DNA of 64,000 nucleotides from assembly GCF_000380185.1 (NCBI RefSeq), contig NZ_KB904780.1, forward strand, positions 62,001 through 126,000. The letters are read 5' to 3'. Below are positions 44,737-56,583 of the stretch, one piece after another. The position numbers and the translations under genes are program-made. The notes beneath the pieces are model-generated. The model was not told the origin of the DNA and did not search any database. It saw only the letters and a list, made by a program, of their open reading frames with translations. Each line of letters opens with the position of its first letter. Positions within the stretch are counted from its first letter, which is position 1. This DNA is from Thiofilum flexile DSM 14609. GTDB lineage: Bacteria; Pseudomonadota; Gammaproteobacteria; Thiotrichales; Thiotrichaceae.

Positions 44737-45939
44737 TTAATCCGCTTGATTCCGTAAAAATGCCGGGATGTCTAGAATACGCTCGCGGTCATAGGAGCGG
44801 CCATTGCTGCTGCTATTACCACGATCTTTGATAGGCAAATTCTCGGTATTAGTATCAATAACAACCGGACGCAACGTGCGAATTTTATCTTGACGACTCG
44901 GTGCAGGTGCAGCAGCTTGTTTTGGAGCTGCTTGAGCTTGGCCTTGACCATTAGGACGCTGCGCAACACTAACGCTAGAGGGCATATCCTCTAAGCCTGT
45001 TGCGACTAAAGTAACACGTACTTCATCACGCATATCATTATCAATCGCTGTCCCTACAACCACAGTGGCCTCATCTGAAGCGAATTGGCGAATCACTTCA
45101 CCTACCTCTTCAAACTCATGGATACCCATATCCATACCCGCTGTAATATTGACTAGGATACCTTTAGCACCATCTAGACGAATATCTTCTAGTAAGGGGC
45201 TAGAAATAGCTGCTGCTGCCGCTTTAGCCGCACGATCTTCACCCTGAGCACGACCCATACCCATCATGGATACACCCATGCCAGACATTACGGTACGTAC
45301 GTCGGCAAAGTCAACGTTGATCAAGCCGGGGTTAGTAATCAGCTCTGCAATCCCTTGTACCGCATTGAGCAGCACATTATTAGCCGCTTTAAATGCCTCT
45401 AATAGAGAGACATTTTTGCCCAAGGAAGTCAGTAGCTTTTGATTCGGGATAGTGATTAAAGAGTCAACATGCTTAATCAACTCCGCAATACCCGCCTCAG
45501 CAGCCCGCATACGTTTAGCGCCTTCAAAGGGGAAGGGCTTGGTGACTACCGCAACCGTTAAGATCCCCATATCACGCGCAATTTCAGCGACCACAGGAGC
45601 CGCACCCGTACCGGTACCACCACCCATACCAGCGGTAATAAACAGCATATCACTGCCGCTAATCATATCTTTAATACGATCACGATCATCCATAGCCGCT
45701 TCACGCCCTACCTCTGGATTGGCACCCGCGCCTAACCCTTTAGTCAGCGATCCACCTAATTGGATAACCGATTTAACACCTGTACCATGCAATGCTTGGG
45801 AGTCTGTATTGGCGCAGATAAACTCTACCCCTTCAATGCCAGACTCCAGCATATTTTTAACTGCATTGCCACCGCCGCCACCCACACCAATTACTTTTAT
45901 GGTGGCGCCCTTTTCAAAAGCGTCCATCAATTGGAACAT
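44737..45939 (-). CDS. ftsZ: Cell division protein FtsZ
   Basis: Tubulin-like GTPase that forms the Z ring. Start [11 protein letters not shown] at 45939 has AGGAG upstream; the longer frame runs back into fts[18 protein letters not shown] near 15, the G-box [10 protein letters not shown] near 105, and [11 protein letters not shown] near 204 are standard. After a variable Gln/Ala/Pro linker comes the C-terminal peptide [12 protein letters not shown] that binds FtsA and ZipA. 400 aa. Lies 16 nt after ftsA. Confidence 0.97.
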   Translation of the reverse strand: MFQLMDAFEKGATIKVIGVGGGGGNAVKNMLESGIEGVEFICANTDSQALHGTGVKSVIQLGGSLTKGLGAGANPEVGREAAMDDRDRIKDMISGSDMLFITAGMGGGTGTGAAPVVAEIARDMGILTVAVVTKPFPFEGAKRMRAAEAGIAELIKHVDSLITIPNQKLLTSLGKNVSLLEAFKAANNVLLNAVQGIAELITNPGLINVDFADVRTVMSGMGVSMMGMGRAQGEDRAAKAAAAAISSPLLEDIRLDGAKGILVNITAGMDMGIHEFEEVGEVIRQFASDEATVVVGTAIDNDMRDEVRVTLVATGLEDMPSSVSVAQRPNGQGQAQAAPKQAAAPAPSRQDKIRTLRPVVIDTNTENLPIKDRGNSSSNGRSYDRERILDIPAFLRNQAD

Positions 45940-45955
45940 GCCCGTTCTCCTACTG

Positions 45956-47194
45956 TCAGAAATTTCCGTTAAACCAACTTTTAATACGCTCCCATACACC
46001 ATCGGAGGCTACAGAAGTATCATAAGTACGTCGTTCTCCGTAAGACTGTTGTGCAATACCGTATAATAATAACCCTACACCTGTCGAGTGAATGGGATTT
46101 TCCACTTCACCCCGTAGGCCACCTATATCGCGCGGCATACCAATTCGCACTGGCATATGAAACACTTCTTCAGCCAAAGTGACCGCGCCACGCATCTTAG
46201 AGGTACCACCAGTCAGCACAATACCGGCTCCAATGCGTTCCTCATAACCACTACGGCGTAACTCTTGCAACACCAGTGAAAACAATTCCTCATAGCGCGG
46301 CTCAATCACTGAGGCTAGTGTTTGTTTAGATAAGCTGCGGGCTTCTCTTTCACCCACACCCGGTACTTCTATTAGCTCATCATCATCCACTAATTGGCGT
46401 AAAGCACAACCATACTTAATCTTAATCGCTTCGGCATGTTGAGTAGGCGTCCTAACTGCTACTGCAATATCGTTAGTGACCTGATCACCTGCAATAGGAA
46501 TGACAGCAGTATGGTGAATTGAGCCATTTAAAAACACGGCAATATCACTCGTGCCACCACCAATATCTACCAAGCAAACACCCAGCTCTTTTTCGTCCTC
46601 TTCTAATACTGCATAACTAGAAGCAACTTGTTCGAGGATAATGTCTTCTACTTGTAGGCCACAGCGCTCAACACACTTAATAATATTTTGTGCCGCACTA
46701 TGGGCGGCGGTTACCAAATGCACCCTTGCCTCAAGACGCACACCCGACATGCCGACTGGCTCACGAATGCCTTCTTGTTGGTCAATAATGTACTCTTGGG
46801 GCAACACATGCAGAATACGCTGATCAGCGGGTATCGCTACTGCGCGTGCCGCATCCATGACTCGATCTACATCATTATCGGTGACTTCTTTATCTTTAAT
46901 AGCCACAATACCATGTGAATTTAGGCTACGTACATGACTACCCGCAATACCTACATAGACAGAATCGATTTGCACACCGGCCATCAGCTCTGCTTCTTCA
47001 ATCGCGCGCTGAATAGATTGAATGGTAGATTCAATATTGACTACCACCCCCTTTTTCATACCCCGCGAAGGGCAAGAGCCAATACCAATAATCTCTAAGC
47101 GACCATTATCATTAATATCACCTACCAATGCCACCACCTTGGACGTTCCAATGTCCAAAGCGACTATACGATTAGGGTCATTTTTTCTCGACAT
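45956..47194 (-). CDS. ftsA: Cell division protein FtsA
   Basis: Actin-like protein that tethers FtsZ filaments to the membrane. [19 protein letters not shown] near 8, [18 protein letters not shown] near 202, [14 protein letters not shown] near 333, and a C-terminal amphipathic end ([14 protein letters not shown]) for membrane binding. 412 aa, normal. It starts 3 nt after ftsQ. Confidence 0.97.
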   Translation of the reverse strand: MSRKNDPNRIVALDIGTSKVVALVGDINDNGRLEIIGIGSCPSRGMKKGVVVNIESTIQSIQRAIEEAELMAGVQIDSVYVGIAGSHVRSLNSHGIVAIKDKEVTDNDVDRVMDAARAVAIPADQRILHVLPQEYIIDQQEGIREPVGMSGVRLEARVHLVTAAHSAAQNIIKCVERCGLQVEDIILEQVASSYAVLEEDEKELGVCLVDIGGGTSDIAVFLNGSIHHTAVIPIAGDQVTNDIAVAVRTPTQHAEAIKIKYGCALRQLVDDDELIEVPGVGEREARSLSKQTLASVIEPRYEELFSLVLQELRRSGYEERIGAGIVLTGGTSKMRGAVTLAEEVFHMPVRIGMPRDIGGLRGEVENPIHSTGVGLLLYGIAQQSYGERRTYDTSVASDGVWERIKSWFNGNF

Positions 47195-47197
47195 AAA

Positions 47198-48121
47198 TTA
47201 ACTCCCGATCCTTTTAGAGATGTCTGACCCTAAAAAGCTGGTTGGGATTTGCTTCCATTCAACGGCGAAACCATTTGTGTAGCGTAAATCGATACTACGA
47301 ATCTGAGAAAACTTATCTTTTAATGCTTGCACATAGCCTACTTTAAGACGGCTCAAACGTTTTTCATAGTCTTTTCGTCCAATAATCACTTCAGGACCAT
47401 CTTTAAAACGAATAGCCCAACTACCTGCTGCATCTTCAGTTAATTCAGAAATTTCTAACGAAAGATTACTTAACAGCCGAGTTAACTCAACATAACGCTC
47501 AGCTAATTCACGCCCATTTTCACTAGGACTATATAAATACGGAAATATACCTTGTTTTTCTAGTAAATTTCCGGTGAATATTTCACCATATTGATTTAAC
47601 AACTGATCTTTTCCCCAAAAAGCAACCGGCACTTGCTCTTCTAACAAAATCTCCAGACGATTAGGCCATATTTTACGCAAGCTGGCCGCTCTAATCCAAG
47701 ATTGTTGCTCTAAAAACTGCTCTAAACCTACCTCATCCAATAAGAATAAATTAGTGTCGGTATAAGGCTTTATCTGTACCCCTAACTGTTCGGGATTAAT
47801 ATAATGAAATTGCCCTTGAATATCGACCTGTTTAATCGTGAGATTAGTAGGTTTTAGCAACCAGCTATAAATAGACAACACTAAACCGATGACTATTAAC
47901 AAGCTGGCGACAACTGTTAAACGTTGAATATTTTTAGGGCTTAGTTCAGTGATTTTCTTCCAATCAACTAACGCTTGCCAAGGAAGCACCTTTTTAGCAG
48001 CCAAAACGCGCCGCCGCTGAGCAGCACGAGCATGCTCAGCAGAACGTTTTAAACTTTTTTGACGTGGGTTTGTAGTTGTTATTATGGACGCCTTCTTCCT
48101 TGAAATTGGCGTTCGGGTCAT
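47198..48121 (-). CDS. ftsQ: Cell division protein FtsQ
   Basis: Bitopic divisome protein. A basic cytoplasmic N-terminus, one membrane helix (LTVVASLLIVIGLVLSIYSWL, near 68-88, shown in part), then a POTRA domain (IKQVDIQGQFHYINPEQL) and the FtsQ beta domain (WIRAASLRKIWPNRLEILLEE). 307 aa. Overlaps ddlB by 4 nt. Confidence 0.93.
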   Translation of the reverse strand: MTRTPISRKKASIITTTNPRQKSLKRSAEHARAAQRRRVLAAKKVLPWQALVDWKKITELSPKNIQRLTVVASLLIVIGLVLSIYSWLLKPTNLTIKQVDIQGQFHYINPEQLGVQIKPYTDTNLFLLDEVGLEQFLEQQSWIRAASLRKIWPNRLEILLEEQVPVAFWGKDQLLNQYGEIFTGNLLEKQGIFPYLYSPSENGRELAERYVELTRLLSNLSLEISELTEDAAGSWAIRFKDGPEVIIGRKDYEKRLSRLKVGYVQALKDKFSQIRSIDLRYTNGFAVEWKQIPTSFLGSDISKRIGS

Positions 48122-49038
48122 ACCAAGGTTGTCTCCAATACTTTGACTACTAGTTGTGAAAAGCTCATGCCGGCCTGTCTAGCCGCCATGGGTACTAAGC
48201 TGTGATCGGTCATACCCGGATTGGTATTCACCTCAATTAACCAAGGACGTTGCTTGTTATCTAACATCATATCGACCCGTCCCCAACCACTGCCACCTAC
48301 TGCTTGAAAAGCTGACAATGCTAGTTGTTGCAATTGCGCCTCCAGTGCAGGTGTTAAACCACAAGGGCAATGATATTGGGTTTCATTAGAAATGTACTTA
48401 GCATCATAGGTGTAAAACTCACCCGGCACCTCCACCCGAATTAAAGGCAAGGGTGTCAAATCCAAAATACCTGCAGTAAATTCTTGTCCAGTAATCCATT
48501 GCTCTGCAATAACCACCGGGCAGCACTCTGCTGCTTTGTGGTAAGCAGCCGCTAATTGATTGGCTTCTTTGACCTTAGTCATTCCAATACTAGAGCCTTC
48601 TTTAACAGGTTTTACCATTAAAGGTAAACCTAGCTCCGCCACTACTGCATCGAAATCACTCTCTGCAGTTAATACGCGGTAATTAGGTGTCGGTAATCCC
48701 ATGCCTAACCAGAGCCGTTTTGTCACTAGCTTATCCATACTAATCGCTGAGGCCATTACACCACAACCCGTATAAGGAATACCTAATAACTCCAAAGCAC
48801 CCTGAATAACGCCATCCTCTCCACCACGACCGTGCATAATATTAAATACGCGGTCGTAATGTCCTGCTTTCAAAACATCAATAATATCGCGCCCTGCGTC
48901 AATACCCTGCGCATCAACGCCCGCCTCTAATAAGCCTTGCAAAACCTGAGCACCGCTTTTCAGCGACACTGGACGTTCTGCAGACCAACCACCGTATAAA
49001 ACCGCCACTTTACCAAAGCGTTTTTTATTATCATTCAT
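48118..49038 (-). CDS. ddlB: D-alanine--D-alanine ligase
   Basis: ATP-grasp enzyme making D-Ala-D-Ala for the peptidoglycan stem. [20 protein letters not shown] near 11, [18 protein letters not shown] near 98, [15 protein letters not shown] near 142, and [20 protein letters not shown], then [20 protein letters not shown] near 266. 306 aa, normal. Starts 8 nt before the murC stop. Placement between murC and ftsQ identifies it as DdlB; murB is not present between them. Confidence 0.96.
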   Translation of the reverse strand: MNDNKKRFGKVAVLYGGWSAERPVSLKSGAQVLQGLLEAGVDAQGIDAGRDIIDVLKAGHYDRVFNIMHGRGGEDGVIQGALELLGIPYTGCGVMASAISMDKLVTKRLWLGMGLPTPNYRVLTAESDFDAVVAELGLPLMVKPVKEGSSIGMTKVKEANQLAAAYHKAAECCPVVIAEQWITGQEFTAGILDLTPLPLIRVEVPGEFYTYDAKYISNETQYHCPCGLTPALEAQLQQLALSAFQAVGGSGWGRVDMMLDNKQRPWLIEVNTNPGMTDHSLVPMAARQAGMSFSQLVVKVLETTLV

Positions 49039-50458
49039 CGCTTGCTACCCCTAAGCTACCCGGTAAACTATGCGCAAGTGCTCCCACACTTCCCGCCCCT
49101 TGAGTCAGGATGACATCGCCATCCTTTAAAATATTGTTTAGTGCGGCTGGCACATCCTCTGCCCCATTCACAAAAATGGGATCCACTTTACCACGCGTCC
49201 GAATGGCTCGCGCGAGGGTTCGCCCATCTGCACCGGCAATAGGCTCTTCACTCGCTGCATAAATATCCATCAGTATCAGTACATCCGGCTCGGATAATAC
49301 TTGAGCAAAATCTTCAAATAAATCACGGGTACGGGTATAACGATGAGGTTGGAATACCAATACCAAACGTCGATCAGGCCATACATTCCGTGCTGCGGCT
49401 AAGGTCACTGCCATTTCACGCGGATGGTGTCCATAGTCATCGACTAAAGTCACTGTGCCCGCTGCGGTCTTAATATCACCCGCAATTTGGAAGCGCCGCC
49501 CTACCCCTTGGAAATGTGCTAAAGCTTGTAAAATAGCCTGATCACTAATATCCAACTCCATAGCAATCGCTATAGCAGCTAAAGCATTGAGTACATTATG
49601 CCGACCGGGAATATTGAGTGCGACCTCTAACTGCCGCCCTGAACGGCGACAATGTAAAGTAAACAAGCTTTGCGTACCTTCATAACGCACATTGCTGGCT
49701 TGAATATCCGCATCATCGCTAAACCCGTAAGTAATAATAGGACGATTGACTTGCGGTAAAATTTCCCGCACATACTCATCATCCACACACAATACCGCTA
49801 AGCCATAGAAGGGTAAGTGGTGCAAAAACTCAATAAAAGTTTCCTTAAGCTTACCAAAATCACCGCCATATGTTGATAAATGATCTGCATCAATATTCGT
49901 CACTACCGCAATCATCGGTTGCAAATGTAAGAAAGATGCATCACTTTCATCTGCCTCCGCCACTAGATACTCACCCGTACCTAGACGTGAATTACTCGCG
50001 GAACTATTGAGCTTGCCACCAATTACATAGGTAGGATCTAACCCCCCCTCAATTAATAGACTGGTGGTTAAGCTAGTGGTCGTCGTTTTGCCATGAGTAC
50101 CTGCAATGGCAATACCATGGCGAAAGCGCATGAGTTCTGCCAACATTTCAGCGCGACGAATAATCGGAATTCGTAACTCACGTGCCGCAATAATTTCTGG
50201 GTTTTGCTCATTAATCGCGGTCGATACCACAATCACATCAGCCCCTTCAATTTGCTGTGCGGCATGCCCTTTAAATACTTTTACCCCAAGCTTACGCAAG
50301 CGCTCAGTCATAGCGCTTTCTGCTGCATCTGAACCGGAAACTTTATAACCTAAATTGGCAACCACTTCTGCAATACCGCCCATACCCGCACCACCGATAC
50401 CAATAAAGTGTAGTTGCTTAATTCGTTTACGGGTAAAATTTTGGCTGCCTAATTGCAT
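49031..50458 (-). CDS. murC: UDP-N-acetylmuramate--L-alanine ligase
   Basis: Adds L-alanine to UDP-MurNAc. [20 protein letters not shown] near 16 (UDP site), the ATP loop [16 protein letters not shown] near 118, [14 protein letters not shown] near 165 and [14 protein letters not shown] near 340. 475 aa, normal. Overlaps murG by 10 nt. Confidence 0.97.
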   Translation of the reverse strand: MQLGSQNFTRKRIKQLHFIGIGGAGMGGIAEVVANLGYKVSGSDAAESAMTERLRKLGVKVFKGHAAQQIEGADVIVVSTAINEQNPEIIAARELRIPIIRRAEMLAELMRFRHGIAIAGTHGKTTTTSLTTSLLIEGGLDPTYVIGGKLNSSASNSRLGTGEYLVAEADESDASFLHLQPMIAVVTNIDADHLSTYGGDFGKLKETFIEFLHHLPFYGLAVLCVDDEYVREILPQVNRPIITYGFSDDADIQASNVRYEGTQSLFTLHCRRSGRQLEVALNIPGRHNVLNALAAIAIAMELDISDQAILQALAHFQGVGRRFQIAGDIKTAAGTVTLVDDYGHHPREMAVTLAAARNVWPDRRLVLVFQPHRYTRTRDLFEDFAQVLSEPDVLILMDIYAASEEPIAGADGRTLARAIRTRGKVDPIFVNGAEDVPAALNNILKDGDVILTQGAGSVGALAHSLPGSLGVASDE

Positions 50459-51573
50459 GGTGAGCTTGCTCCTTCAAGATTAAATGGGTAATTAGCATAA
50501 TGAGCACAAATAGCGGCGACTTGAGCCGTGGCTTTTGGCTTAGCTAAGGCACGAGCCTGAGTAGCCATGGCGATTAATGCTTCACGCTGTTTAGTAAAAT
50601 AAGTTAGTTTTTCTGCTAATTGCTCGGCGGTTAAAGTGGACTGCGGCATGAGTAAGGCAGCCCCTGCATCACTTAAATAGTGAGCATTGCCCGTTTGATG
50701 GTCATCAACGGCATGGGGATAAGGCACTAAAATAGCAGGCACACCGGCTGAGGCGAGTTCTGCTACGGTCAAAGCACCCGCCCGGCAAATCACCACATCC
50801 GCCCAAGCATAGGCTTCAGCCATATTCTCTATAAAAGGTAAAACTTTAGCCTCGACTTGAGCCTTGCTATAGGATTGCTCTGCATCAGCACTATGTTTAG
50901 CACCCGCCTGATGCTGTATGGTTGGACGTAATTCGGCAGGCATTAAAGCGATAGCTTGTGGTACCGTTTGATTTAATACTTGCGCCCCTAAACTCCCCCC
51001 AATAATCAATAGATTTAAGGGTTGCTGACGGCGAGCAGCTAAGCGCACGGCAGGATCGGGTAAATCGCCAATATCACGCCGTACGGGATTACCCACAACT
51101 TCTAATTTAGCACTCGGTTTAAACGCTGAGGGAAACCCTGCGAGTACTCGTTTACTCACTGCGGCTAATAATTTATTAGTTAAACCGGCTACCGAATTCT
51201 GCTCATGAATAATGACTGGAATGCCCATGAGCGCTGCGACAAACCCACCAGGCCCTGCGACAAACCCGCCCATCCCTAACACCGCGACAGGTTTATAGCG
51301 CCGCATTATTTGTAACGCTTGCCAGCAGGCTTTAGTGAGTTTAAAGGGGGCTAATAAAATAGGCTTAAGTCCTTTACCACGTAGACCAGATACATCCAGT
51401 AGCGCCATTTCAATACCAGTAGGTGGTATAATTTTAGACTCTAAGCCCTGAGGTGTACCCATCCAGATCACAGGAATACCCTGTGCTTGTAACTCACGTG
51501 CGACTGCCAACCCCGGATACACATGCCCCCCTGTGCCACCCGCAGTAATTAATAGAGGCCGCTTTGCCATCAT
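50449..51573 (-). CDS. murG: UDP-GlcNAc:lipid I N-acetylglucosaminyltransferase
   Basis: Makes lipid II at the inner face of the membrane. [17 protein letters not shown] near 10 (G loop 1), [24 protein letters not shown] near 103 (in part), [16 protein letters not shown] near 189, and [20 protein letters not shown] near 262. 374 aa. Overlaps ftsW by 4 nt and murC by 10 nt. Confidence 0.97.
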   Translation of the reverse strand: MMAKRPLLITAGGTGGHVYPGLAVARELQAQGIPVIWMGTPQGLESKIIPPTGIEMALLDVSGLRGKGLKPILLAPFKLTKACWQALQIMRRYKPVAVLGMGGFVAGPGGFVAALMGIPVIIHEQNSVAGLTNKLLAAVSKRVLAGFPSAFKPSAKLEVVGNPVRRDIGDLPDPAVRLAARRQQPLNLLIIGGSLGAQVLNQTVPQAIALMPAELRPTIQHQAGAKHSADAEQSYSKAQVEAKVLPFIENMAEAYAWADVVICRAGALTVAELASAGVPAILVPYPHAVDDHQTGNAHYLSDAGAALLMPQSTLTAEQLAEKLTYFTKQREALIAMATQARALAKPKATAQVAAICAHYANYPFNLEGASSPCN

Positions 51574-52817
51574 CCTGCTTTCTCCGCTGTTTTAGCTACT
51601 TGTCTTACCACACGCGAACGTGATGCAGGCTTAAGAGCAGGCTTACGCTCTGCCACTCCAAATAGTGCGACTTGTGTTTCCCGATGGACACGCATTAATA
51701 AAGCTAACGCGACTAAGGTAATTAAAATACTACTACCGCCGTAACTCATCAGCGGCAACGTTAACCCCTTAGGTGGCAAAATAGCTAAATTTACCCCAAT
51801 ATGCAGAATCACCTGAAACCCCATCCAAAAACCTACGCCATACGCCACATAAGCACCATAATGCTGCCCACCTTTATCCGCTTGGAAGCCAATATTAAAG
51901 GCTCGAAACACTAACCAAGCATACAAGGCTAAAACCAGCAACATGCCCATAAAACCAAACTCTTCGGCTAATACGGCAAAAATAAAATCATTATGCGCTT
52001 CAGGTAGATAAAATAATTTTTGTACCCCACCACCTAAACCTGCACCAAACCAGCCCCCGTCACCAATCGCCATTAAGGAGTGTACGGTTTGATACCCCTT
52101 ACCTTCTGCAAAGGCCCAAGGATTCAAATAGGCTTCCATACGCGCACCCCGATAGCCCATAAAAGCCGCAGGCACCATAAACGCTAAAGCACCCCCGAAT
52201 AATAACGCTAAACGTTTTAAAGGCAGTCCACCAATAAATAGTAGTACTAACCCCATACTAATAATAATAACGCTAGATCCGAAATCTGGTTGCAGCAATA
52301 GTAATGCCCCTACGACTCCTAATACCGCTAATGGGATAGCTAAAGGTTGGTAAGAGGCTGATGTAGCTAGATTTTTACCATGCCTGACTAAATATCCAGC
52401 TAAATATAATAACATAATAACTTTTATTAATTCTGAAACTTGTAAAGAAATTAAGCCAAAACCTAACCAACGGCTACTGCCATTAACAGCTTTACCTATA
52501 CCCGGCGTCAAAACTAATACTAATAAGAGCAATGCAACCGGTAAGAGCTTAATACCGAGATCTTGCCAGAATCCCAGTCGAACTTGATAAACTGCCACCG
52601 CTGCAACTAAGCCTATCCCCACAAAAAATAACTGTCGATTCAAATAGTAAAAGGCATCCTGATATTGCTTTTCTGCCACCCATAAAGAGGCAGATCCCAA
52701 CATAATAATCCCAATAGCCAGTAATGCCATGACCGCCACTAATAACTCACGATCAATATAGCGTGACCAATTGAGTGACTCCCAATAGGTTAACCAGCTA
52801 TCAAGCCAATGTTTCAT
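51570..52817 (-). CDS. ftsW: Peptidoglycan glycosyltransferase FtsW
   Basis: SEDS-family septal glycosyltransferase working with FtsI. About ten membrane helices. Key segments are GSSRWLGFGLISLQVSELIK near 112, LLQPDFGSSVIIISMG near 173, and the C-terminal NLAILPPKGLTLPLMSYGGSSIL near 349 (in part). 415 aa with a basic cytoplasmic tail. Overlaps murD and murG by 4 nt each. Confidence 0.96.
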   Translation of the reverse strand: MKHWLDSWLTYWESLNWSRYIDRELLVAVMALLAIGIIMLGSASLWVAEKQYQDAFYYLNRQLFFVGIGLVAAVAVYQVRLGFWQDLGIKLLPVALLLLVLVLTPGIGKAVNGSSRWLGFGLISLQVSELIKVIMLLYLAGYLVRHGKNLATSASYQPLAIPLAVLGVVGALLLLQPDFGSSVIIISMGLVLLFIGGLPLKRLALLFGGALAFMVPAAFMGYRGARMEAYLNPWAFAEGKGYQTVHSLMAIGDGGWFGAGLGGGVQKLFYLPEAHNDFIFAVLAEEFGFMGMLLVLALYAWLVFRAFNIGFQADKGGQHYGAYVAYGVGFWMGFQVILHIGVNLAILPPKGLTLPLMSYGGSSILITLVALALLMRVHRETQVALFGVAERKPALKPASRSRVVRQVAKTAEKAG

Positions 52818-54154
52818 GATGGCAACTCCAATACGGCTTGGACAAAGCAGTCTCCACGATGCCCATAATTTTTAAACATATCAAAGCTCGCACAAGCCGG
52901 AGATAACAATACATTATCCCCCTCTTGTGCGAGTTGGGCGGCCTTCTGCACAGCATCTGTCATACTCTCTGCGAAGACATAAGGACATTGTCCCTCAGCC
53001 ACCTTAGCAATCTTGAAGCGATCCTCACCTATCAATACTAAAGCGCGCGCTTTGCGAGCTAACACTTCACCTAAAGAACTAAAATCTGCTCCCTTACCCT
53101 GCCCACCAGCAATTAAGACCGTTTGATTAGGCATACCCGCTAAAGCGGCTAGGGTCGCACCGACATTTGTCCCTTTCGAGTCATCATAGTAAGTCACACC
53201 ATGCAATTTACGCACCCATTGAGTCCGATGTGGCAAGCCTGTAAAGCTTTGTAATGCCTCCAACATCGGAGCTAAGGGCAAACCTAAAGCTTCACCTAAA
53301 GCTAGAGCCGCTAATGCATTAGCGGCATTATGTAGGCCGGGCAGCTTCATTTGTGCAAGCGGCAAAAGCAGTTGCTCACCCTTAGCTAGATAACTCTCAC
53401 CCTCTCGTGTTTGAATACCATACTCATGAGAATGTTGTGGTGCATCTAAACCAAAGCTCACCCTCACCCCATCAGTAGGCATAGCCAGCACTAAAGCATC
53501 ATCACGGTTAATGACCGCAACCTCACAGCCTTGATACACAACCTGCTTAGCGGCAGCATAATCGGCATAAGAAGCATAACGATCCATATGATCTTCGCTT
53601 ACATTGAGCACCGTTGCGGCCTTTGCCTTGAGCGAATGAGTAGTCTCTAATTGAAAACTACTCAGTTCCATGACATAGACATCGGGTATGGGTTGGGTCA
53701 GAAAATCCAGCGCAGGCGTACCTAAATTACCCCCCGCATAAGCATTCCAACCCGCCCTTTCAGCCATTAGCCCTACCAAAGTAGTGACCGAGCTTTTACC
53801 ATTAGAACCCGTAATCGCTACAATGGGTGCTTTAGCCTCACGGATAAATAACTCAATATCACCAATAATATCGGCTTTGCGCTCAGCACACGCTTTAATC
53901 ACTGGTGTACTAACCGCAATCCCCGGACTCACCACTAAACAATCAGCATCGGCAAAGAATTGCGGATCAAATGCCCCAAATTGAGTTTGAATCGTAACTC
54001 CAAGCTGATTCAATGCCTCTTTTCCGGGAGGATCACTACGCGAATCGGCTACTTTAAAATTCAATCCTTTAGAGGCTAAATACTGTGCTATTGATAATCC
54101 TGTTTGCCCTAGGCCTACCACTAAAATAGAGCAATAATCCGTAATAGCTTTCAT
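52814..54154 (-). CDS. murD: UDP-N-acetylmuramoyl-L-alanine--D-glutamate ligase
   Basis: Adds D-glutamate to UDP-MurNAc-Ala. LVVGLGQTGLSIAQYLASKG near 11, ATP loop AITGSNGKSSVTTLVGLMAE near 113, ELSSFQLETT near 163, and YYDDSKGTNVGATLAAL near 319. 446 aa, normal. 1-nt junction with mraY. Confidence 0.97.
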   Translation of the reverse strand: MKAITDYCSILVVGLGQTGLSIAQYLASKGLNFKVADSRSDPPGKEALNQLGVTIQTQFGAFDPQFFADADCLVVSPGIAVSTPVIKACAERKADIIGDIELFIREAKAPIVAITGSNGKSSVTTLVGLMAERAGWNAYAGGNLGTPALDFLTQPIPDVYVMELSSFQLETTHSLKAKAATVLNVSEDHMDRYASYADYAAAKQVVYQGCEVAVINRDDALVLAMPTDGVRVSFGLDAPQHSHEYGIQTREGESYLAKGEQLLLPLAQMKLPGLHNAANALAALALGEALGLPLAPMLEALQSFTGLPHRTQWVRKLHGVTYYDDSKGTNVGATLAALAGMPNQTVLIAGGQGKGADFSSLGEVLARKARALVLIGEDRFKIAKVAEGQCPYVFAESMTDAVQKAAQLAQEGDNVLLSPACASFDMFKNYGHRGDCFVQAVLELPS

Positions 54155-55237
54155 TTAACGCACCTTTAAAGTCGCTAAACCAATCATGACTAAAATCACG
54201 GTAATAATCCAAAAACGCACAATCACTTTTGGCTCAGGCCAGCCTTTTTTCTCATAATGATGGTGTAAAGGTGCCATACGGAAAATACGCTTGCCTTTAG
54301 TGGCTTTAAAATAACTCACCTGCATAATGACGGATAACGCTTCTAAGACAAATACCCCACCCATAATCGCGAGGACAAATTCTTGGCGTGTTAATACCGC
54401 TACAATACCCAAAGCGGCTCCTAAAGCTAAAGCGCCAACATCCCCCATAAATACTTGGGCAGGATAAGCGTTAAACCATAAAAACCCTAAGCCGGCACCA
54501 AAAATAGCACTGCAAAAGATAAGTAACTCACCCACCCCCGGCACCCGTGGAATACCTAAATAATTAGCCATGACAGAGTTACCACTGACATAGCAAAATA
54601 CGCCTAAACCACCTGCTACTAAAATAGTAGGCATAATAGCGAGTCCATCTAAGCCATCCGTTAGATTCACAGCATTACTCGCACCCACAATAACCAGATA
54701 AACCCAGGGGATAAATAATAAACCCATTTGCCAATGGGCACCTTTAATCACGGGTAAGAATAAGGTCGTTTCTGTTGAGGTTTCGGCAGTAAAATACAAA
54801 TAAAACGCTACCGATAAACCAATGGCGCTTAAGCTAATATATTTTTGTTTAGCAGTAAGACCTAAATTACGGCGATTTTTGATTTTAATATAATCATCCA
54901 TCCAACCGACTAAACCAAAACCTAGGGTAACAAATAGCACTACCCAAATATAGCGATTAGTTAAATCTGCCCATAATAAGGTTGCGACTGCAATCGCTAA
55001 AATAATCATTACCCCACCCATAGTAGGCGTTCCAGCTTTACTATGTTGTTGGGTAACTTCTTCACGAATATATTGACCAATCTTCATACGGGTGAGCCAA
55101 CGAATCATCATCGGCCCCGTCCATAATGCAATACTTAATGCAGTCACTACCCCTAAAATGGCGCGTAGGGTTAAATATTGAAACACATTAAAGCCACTAT
55201 AAAAGTGGCTTAGAGAATTAAATAGCCAGACTAACAT
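54155..55237 (-). CDS. mraY: Phospho-N-acetylmuramoyl-pentapeptide transferase
   Basis: Transfers phospho-MurNAc-pentapeptide to undecaprenyl phosphate to give lipid I. Ten membrane helices. [18 protein letters not shown] near 65, [20 protein letters not shown] near 110, [17 protein letters not shown] near 189, and [20 protein letters not shown] near 323. 360 aa, exactly typical. Overlaps murF by 1 nt. Confidence 0.97.
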   Translation of the reverse strand: MLVWLFNSLSHFYSGFNVFQYLTLRAILGVVTALSIALWTGPMMIRWLTRMKIGQYIREEVTQQHSKAGTPTMGGVMIILAIAVATLLWADLTNRYIWVVLFVTLGFGLVGWMDDYIKIKNRRNLGLTAKQKYISLSAIGLSVAFYLYFTAETSTETTLFLPVIKGAHWQMGLLFIPWVYLVIVGASNAVNLTDGLDGLAIMPTILVAGGLGVFCYVSGNSVMANYLGIPRVPGVGELLIFCSAIFGAGLGFLWFNAYPAQVFMGDVGALALGAALGIVAVLTRQEFVLAIMGGVFVLEALSVIMQVSYFKATKGKRIFRMAPLHHHYEKKGWPEPKVIVRFWIITVILVMIGLATLKVR

Positions 55238-56583
55238 TAATGCACCTCGTCTAGTTGTGCTTGCATTAATGCAGCGACAACACGCTCCATTTTGGCTGAG
55301 CGCGAACCTTTAACTAAAATAACGGTATTATGGTCTAGAGCTTGTTGAGCTAAAGCCGTTAATAATGCTTCTAATTGAGTGAAACCTGTTTCTGGAGTAC
55401 CAAAAGCCTGACAAGCCTGCAGGCTTTTTTCGCCCAATCCATACAGTGCGTTAATATTCAGTGCTTGCGCTAGTTCGCCGATATGGGCATGTAATTGCAC
55501 CGCATCTGTACCTAGCTCACCCATATCGCCTAAAATAAATATTCTACGACCGGGTAAATCGGCTAATACTTTTAATGCCGCTTCCATAGAGGAAGGATTA
55601 GCATTATAGGTATCGTCAATCAGCCAAGTACCTGTTTTCGTCTTATAAGAAGCCAAACGTCCTTTAACCGGCTTTAATTGCTCTAAACCCTGTTTAATTT
55701 GCTCAAGTGAAATACCTAATGCTAATGCGCCAGCAGTTGCTGCTAATGCATTTAAGGCATTATGTCGACCTAGTAAAGCTAGCCTTAGATTAACCTCACC
55801 TTGAGGTGTACTAATACTTAACTGATTACCACTTAACCGGCCTTTAATATCTGCCTTATTATTTAGACCAAAACTTAAAATTTTAAAAGGCTTAGTAATA
55901 CTTTCCCAATACTCATAATAGGTGTCATCTGCATTTAAAATAGCCGCACCATTAGGCCTTAGGCCTTGAAAAATCTCACCCTTAGCTCGTGCGACTCCTG
56001 CAATATCACCAAATCCTTCTAAGTGCGCTGCCCCTGCATTATTTAAAATCGCGACATCAGGCTGAGCTAAATGGGTTAAGTAATTGATTTCGCCAAAATG
56101 GTTAGCCCCCATTTCAATCACAGCAAACTCGTGCTCCGCACGTAGGCGCAATAGAGTTAAGGGTACACCAATATCATTATTGAGATTACCCTCGGTGGCT
56201 AGGGTATGACCTGCTTGATTTAAAATCGCGGTTAGCATTTCTTTTAAGGTCGTCTTACCATTGCTACCCGTTAATGCGAGCAAGGGCTTAGTGAAATCAG
56301 TGCGCCAACTAGCGGCTAAGCGCCCTAGTGCTAAGCGCACATCATCCACCACGACTTGTGGTAAATCACAGTCAATAATACGAGATACTAAAGCTGCACT
56401 AGCCTTACCCACCACTTGTGGAACAAACTCGTGGGCATCAAAACGCTCACCCTTGAGCGCTAAGAATAAATCGCCCTGCTTTACTAAACGAGAATCACGT
56501 TGTACCGCATCGATAGCGACATCCGCCCCCACTAAGCGCCCACCACAACGCTGAGCGACTTCAGCAACAGTCATCCAACTCAT
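55237..56583 (-). CDS. murF: UDP-MurNAc-tripeptide--D-alanyl-D-alanine ligase
   Basis: Completes the pentapeptide with the D-Ala-D-Ala from Ddl. [26 protein letters not shown] near 28 (in part), ATP loop [18 protein letters not shown] near 104, [13 protein letters not shown] near 156, and [19 protein letters not shown] near 321. 448 aa. Overlaps murE by 4 nt. Confidence 0.97.
   Translation of the reverse strand: MSWMTVAEVAQRCGGRLVGADVAIDAVQRDSRLVKQGDLFLALKGERFDAHEFVPQVVGKASAALVSRIIDCDLPQVVVDDVRLALGRLAASWRTDFTKPLLALTGSNGKTTLKEMLTAILNQAGHTLATEGNLNNDIGVPLTLLRLRAEHEFAVIEMGANHFGEINYLTHLAQPDVAILNNAGAAHLEGFGDIAGVARAKGEIFQGLRPNGAAILNADDTYYEYWESITKPFKILSFGLNNKADIKGRLSGNQLSISTPQGEVNLRLALLGRHNALNALAATAGALALGISLEQIKQGLEQLKPVKGRLASYKTKTGTWLIDDTYNANPSSMEAALKVLADLPGRRIFILGDMGELGTDAVQLHAHIGELAQALNINALYGLGEKSLQACQAFGTPETGFTQLEALLTALAQQALDHNTVILVKGSRSAKMERVVAALMQAQLDEVH

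Noticed and set aside
45452-46066. 204-aa plus-strand frame opposite ftsZ
   Set aside because: It is antisense to well-supported ftsZ and ftsA and has no recognisable features.
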